From positions 1 to 8,149 of the forward strand of contig JAISVU010000166.1 in the NCBI GenBank assembly GCA_031271375.1: a stretch of DNA of 8,149 bases, read 5' to 3'. The notes beneath the pieces are model-generated. The model worked only from the letters and a program-made list of their open reading frames with translations. It was not told where the DNA came from and made no database searches. This document shows positions 7,249 through 8,149 of this stretch, one piece after another. Position numbers and translations under genes: made by a program. Positions within the stretch are counted from its first letter, which is position 1. Every line of letters starts with the position of its first letter. This DNA comes from Clostridiales bacterium (GTDB taxonomy: Bacteria > Bacillota > Clostridia > Lachnospirales > WRAX01).

Positions 7249-7330
7249 GACACTGAGAAGGCGCCTGAAAGGAACAAGGATGTTCCTCATGTTGGTAACG
7301 ATATAATTTAACGTTGCCTTCTCCGCAGTC
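7249..7330. repeat. Short imperfect inverted repeat at the toxin breakpoint
   Basis: GAGAAGGC (7255-7262) and GCCTTCTC (7316-7323) are perfect inverted copies, extendable outwards to GAC/GTC with 3-4 mismatched bases. Inside is a second hairpin, AGGAAC/GTTCCT (7270-7275 and 7282-7287). The right end coincides with the point at which similarity of the PIN toxin remnant stops, so this may be a small inserted element; no target duplication was found. It could instead be a transcript-end hairpin, although there is no T-run. Confidence 0.45.
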
Positions 7331-7368
7331 AGTTATACAGTTAGCCGTGAGATAACCGTTCACAACGC

Positions 7369-7562
7369 AATGTCGTCAACTTAACGGGCGATTGCCTGGT
7401 CGTTGCCTACGGCAACTGCTCGGCCATGCAGCCCGCCTGGTCGTTGCCTACGGCAACTGCTCGGCCATGCAGCCTGTATAATCGCCCCTACAATTATTCG
7501 CCGCTTGAAGCCTTGCGTAGGGGCGGCTATTAGCCGCCCGTTCTGTTAAATTGACGACATTG
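7369..7562. mobile_element. 194-bp MITE-like non-autonomous insertion element
   Basis: The ends are 16-bp inverted repeats matching at 15 positions: AATGTCGTCAACTTAA (7369-7384) and the complement of TTAAATTGACGACATT (7546-7561), flanked by an 11-bp direct duplication of the target. The interior has no coding frame. It holds GGGCGATT/AATCGCCC (7386-7393 and 7480-7487) bracketing two 41-bp tandem repeats, CGCCCCTAC/GTAGGGGCG (7483-7491 and 7517-7525), and a perfect GGGCGGCT-ATT-AGCCGCCC hairpin (7521-7539), so nearly the whole element can fold. The right boundary could be 7561 or 7562. Such elements are normally moved by a transposase encoded elsewhere; none is in this window and the parent family is not identifiable here. 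The orientation is arbitrary. Confidence 0.85.
7394..7475. repeat. Two 41-bp tandem repeats inside the element
   Basis: Copies at 7394-7434 and 7435-7475 are identical except for the last base. Each begins GCCTGGTCGTTGCC and contains the perfect hairpin GTTGCC-TAC-GGCAAC (7402-7416 and 7443-7457). Near-identity indicates recent duplication or copy-number change. They have no spacers, so this is not a CRISPR array. Confidence 0.93.
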
Positions 7563-7655
7563 GTTCACAACGCCATCTGTTACCGTCGGCTTATCTTCTG
7601 GGCAGTCTCAGCATTGGGAACACGGCTAAGAATATCGTCAAGGACAACATTGGTG

Positions 7656-7970
7656 TCAATCATTACGTTCAAATTTTGCCACCCTCCTCTCCGCTTTAAT
7701 CTGGTCTAAATCAATACTGCCACCGTCTACATCCGCCAACAGGTCTCTGATCTCCTGCATAGCCGCGAGACACCGCTCAATGTTTCCGGTTGTTCCCCCG
7801 CTAGGAACGCCCCTGTTAATCCTAAAGGGGATAGCGCGTTCTAAGATCGCCTGCCTGATAAAAACATTAACCGCTGTCGTGAGGTTCATCCCCATTTCAG
7901 TAAAGAGCCTGTCGGCTTCGACTTTTAGATCACGGTCGATCTTTATATTCAAATTGGTTTCGTCGGCCAT
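7656..7970 (-). CDS. RelB/DinJ family antitoxin
   Basis: A 104-residue antitoxin of a type II toxin-antitoxin system. Residues 5-50, 'TNLNIKIDRDLKVEADRLFT' then GMNLTTAVNVFIRQA and IPFRI, are the ribbon-helix-helix DNA-binding domain of RelB/DinJ proteins, which dimerises on its own operator and represses its operon. The rest (about 62-104) is charged and helical and should wrap the toxin. The gene overlaps the PIN toxin start by 8 nt, so the original partner was a PIN RNase rather than a RelE/YafQ toxin. ATG 7970 follows an AGGCAGGTG ribosome site 7 nt upstream. The antitoxin is intact while the toxin is not, so it is now an orphan that could still bind its operator or neutralise a related toxin elsewhere. 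Confidence 0.93.
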   Translation of the reverse strand: MADETNLNIKIDRDLKVEADRLFTEMGMNLTTAVNVFIRQAILERAIPFRINRGVPSGGTTGNIERCLAAMQEIRDLLADVDGGSIDLDQIKAERRVAKFERND

Positions 7971-8050
7971 CTATTAACACCTGCCTTTATCAGATAATTC
8001 TATATGGCTATCCAGACGGCTCATAATCCCTAAACTGGTTTTTATTTTCT

Positions 8051-8074
8051 CTCTGTGCCTCTGTGCCTCCGTGT
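8051..8074. repeat. Three tandem 8-bp repeats (CTCTGTGC type)
   Basis: CTCTGTGC, CTCTGTGC and CTCCGTGT follow one another at 8051, 8059 and 8067. Similar runs are dispersed in many bacterial genomes, in my memory often beside GxxExxY-family genes, but no such gene is visible in the remaining 75 bases. The stretch 7977-8149 otherwise shows no gene I can support. Confidence 0.7.
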
Positions 8075-8149
8075 GAGAAAAAAACATCCGGCTTGCAGGA
8101 GAGTCCCGTGTACCGCTGTCTTTAGTCTCTTCCATGTTATTTTTATTAT

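Larger units (their letters stand above)
7358..7573. repeat. 11-bp target-site duplication flanking the MITE-like element
   Basis: GTTCACAACGC occurs at 7358-7368 and again at 7563-7573 in direct orientation, immediately outside the two terminal inverted repeats. Removing the element plus one copy rejoins the PIN reading frame (GVVNGYLTA), which is what an insertion with duplication predicts. Confidence 0.88.
7328..7663 (-). pseudogene. PIN-domain toxin gene, disrupted by frameshift, insertion and truncation
   Basis: Read leftwards, ATG 7663 opens 'MIDTNVVLDDILSRVPNAET', the start of a PIN-domain ribonuclease with the first catalytic Asp (D3) and the next acidic positions. The frame hits TAA at 7580-7582 after 27 codons. 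Shifting by one base near 7590 continues the family as TVTDGVVN, and is then interrupted by the 194-bp element at 7369-7562; beyond it the same frame resumes as VNGYLTANCITD (7363-7328), the usual PIN sequence up to ITD. Nothing PIN-like follows, so the remaining ~90 residues, with the other catalytic acids, are missing. The ATG overlaps the end of the antitoxin gene by 8 nt, the normal arrangement of a coupled toxin-antitoxin pair. Full-length relatives are about 135-140 residues. The product cannot be active. PIN call is from recognition of the motif pattern. Confidence 0.82.

Noticed and set aside
7142..7363. A 73-codon minus-strand frame beginning NGYLTANCITD
   Set aside because: Only the first dozen codons are real, as the resumed part of the disrupted PIN toxin; the rest is antisense to the 3' end of the 294-residue gene.
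7394..7475. Possible CRISPR array
   Set aside because: Two directly adjoining 41-bp units with no spacers and an internal hairpin are a tandem duplication, and no cas gene is near.
7971..8040. Operator or promoter for the antitoxin operon
   Set aside because: One would be expected, but I found only a 4-bp GATA/TATC symmetry and no acceptable -35/-10 pair.
7974..8135. A 53-codon minus-strand frame containing a SHTEAQRHREK stretch
   Set aside because: That stretch is simply the translation of the CTCTGTGC tandem repeat, there is no ribosome site before the ATG, and the frame ends within the antitoxin's leader.

Overview
The window looks like a chromosomal, accessory-flavoured stretch from a Firmicute, most likely an uncultured Clostridia member. 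The reasons are a DUF4364-family gene (a family I know mainly from Clostridia), purine-rich Shine-Dalgarno sequences in front of nearly every gene, a small B-box/TM2 membrane protein, and a RelB/DinJ antitoxin paired with a PIN toxin. This lineage call is inference from gene content, not from a marker gene.

Left part (1-2047). Two genes are read leftwards: a 575-residue protein with a pRiA4b ORF-3-like C-terminal domain and, 5 nt after its stop, a DUF4364 gene that runs off the window edge. They face away from clpS. In the short divergent spacer, two promoter-like sequences on opposite strands lie almost exactly on top of each other inside an 8-bp inverted repeat, so the two operons may compete for RNA polymerase.

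Middle (2048-5850). clpS and clpA overlap by 4 bp (ATGA) and encode the N-degron adaptor and a complete two-ring ClpA unfoldase with its ClpP-docking tripeptide. Directly downstream is a wrecked DUF1016/YhcG-type PDDEXK nuclease gene: no good start in the main frame, a frameshift near the 3' end of the N-terminal domain, and loss of the nuclease half. A small zinc-finger + TM2 membrane protein gene follows and ends in a clear intrinsic terminator.

Right part (5851-8149). An ASCH-domain protein and an unrecognised 294-residue protein form a two-gene unit. Beyond them, reading leftwards, is a RelB/DinJ antitoxin gene that overlaps the start of a PIN-domain toxin gene. The antitoxin is intact, but the toxin is destroyed three ways: a frameshift near codon 26, an insertion of a 194-bp MITE-like element flanked by an 11-bp target duplication (GTTCACAACGC), and truncation just after the conserved ITD. 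The element has 16-bp terminal inverted repeats, a pair of 41-bp tandem repeats and several hairpins, and no coding capacity. The last ~170 bp hold a short 8-bp tandem repeat and no convincing gene.

The most distinctive observation is this insertion element caught inside a toxin gene, with empty-site reconstruction possible from the sequence itself. I did not see a new multi-gene defence or biosynthetic system.
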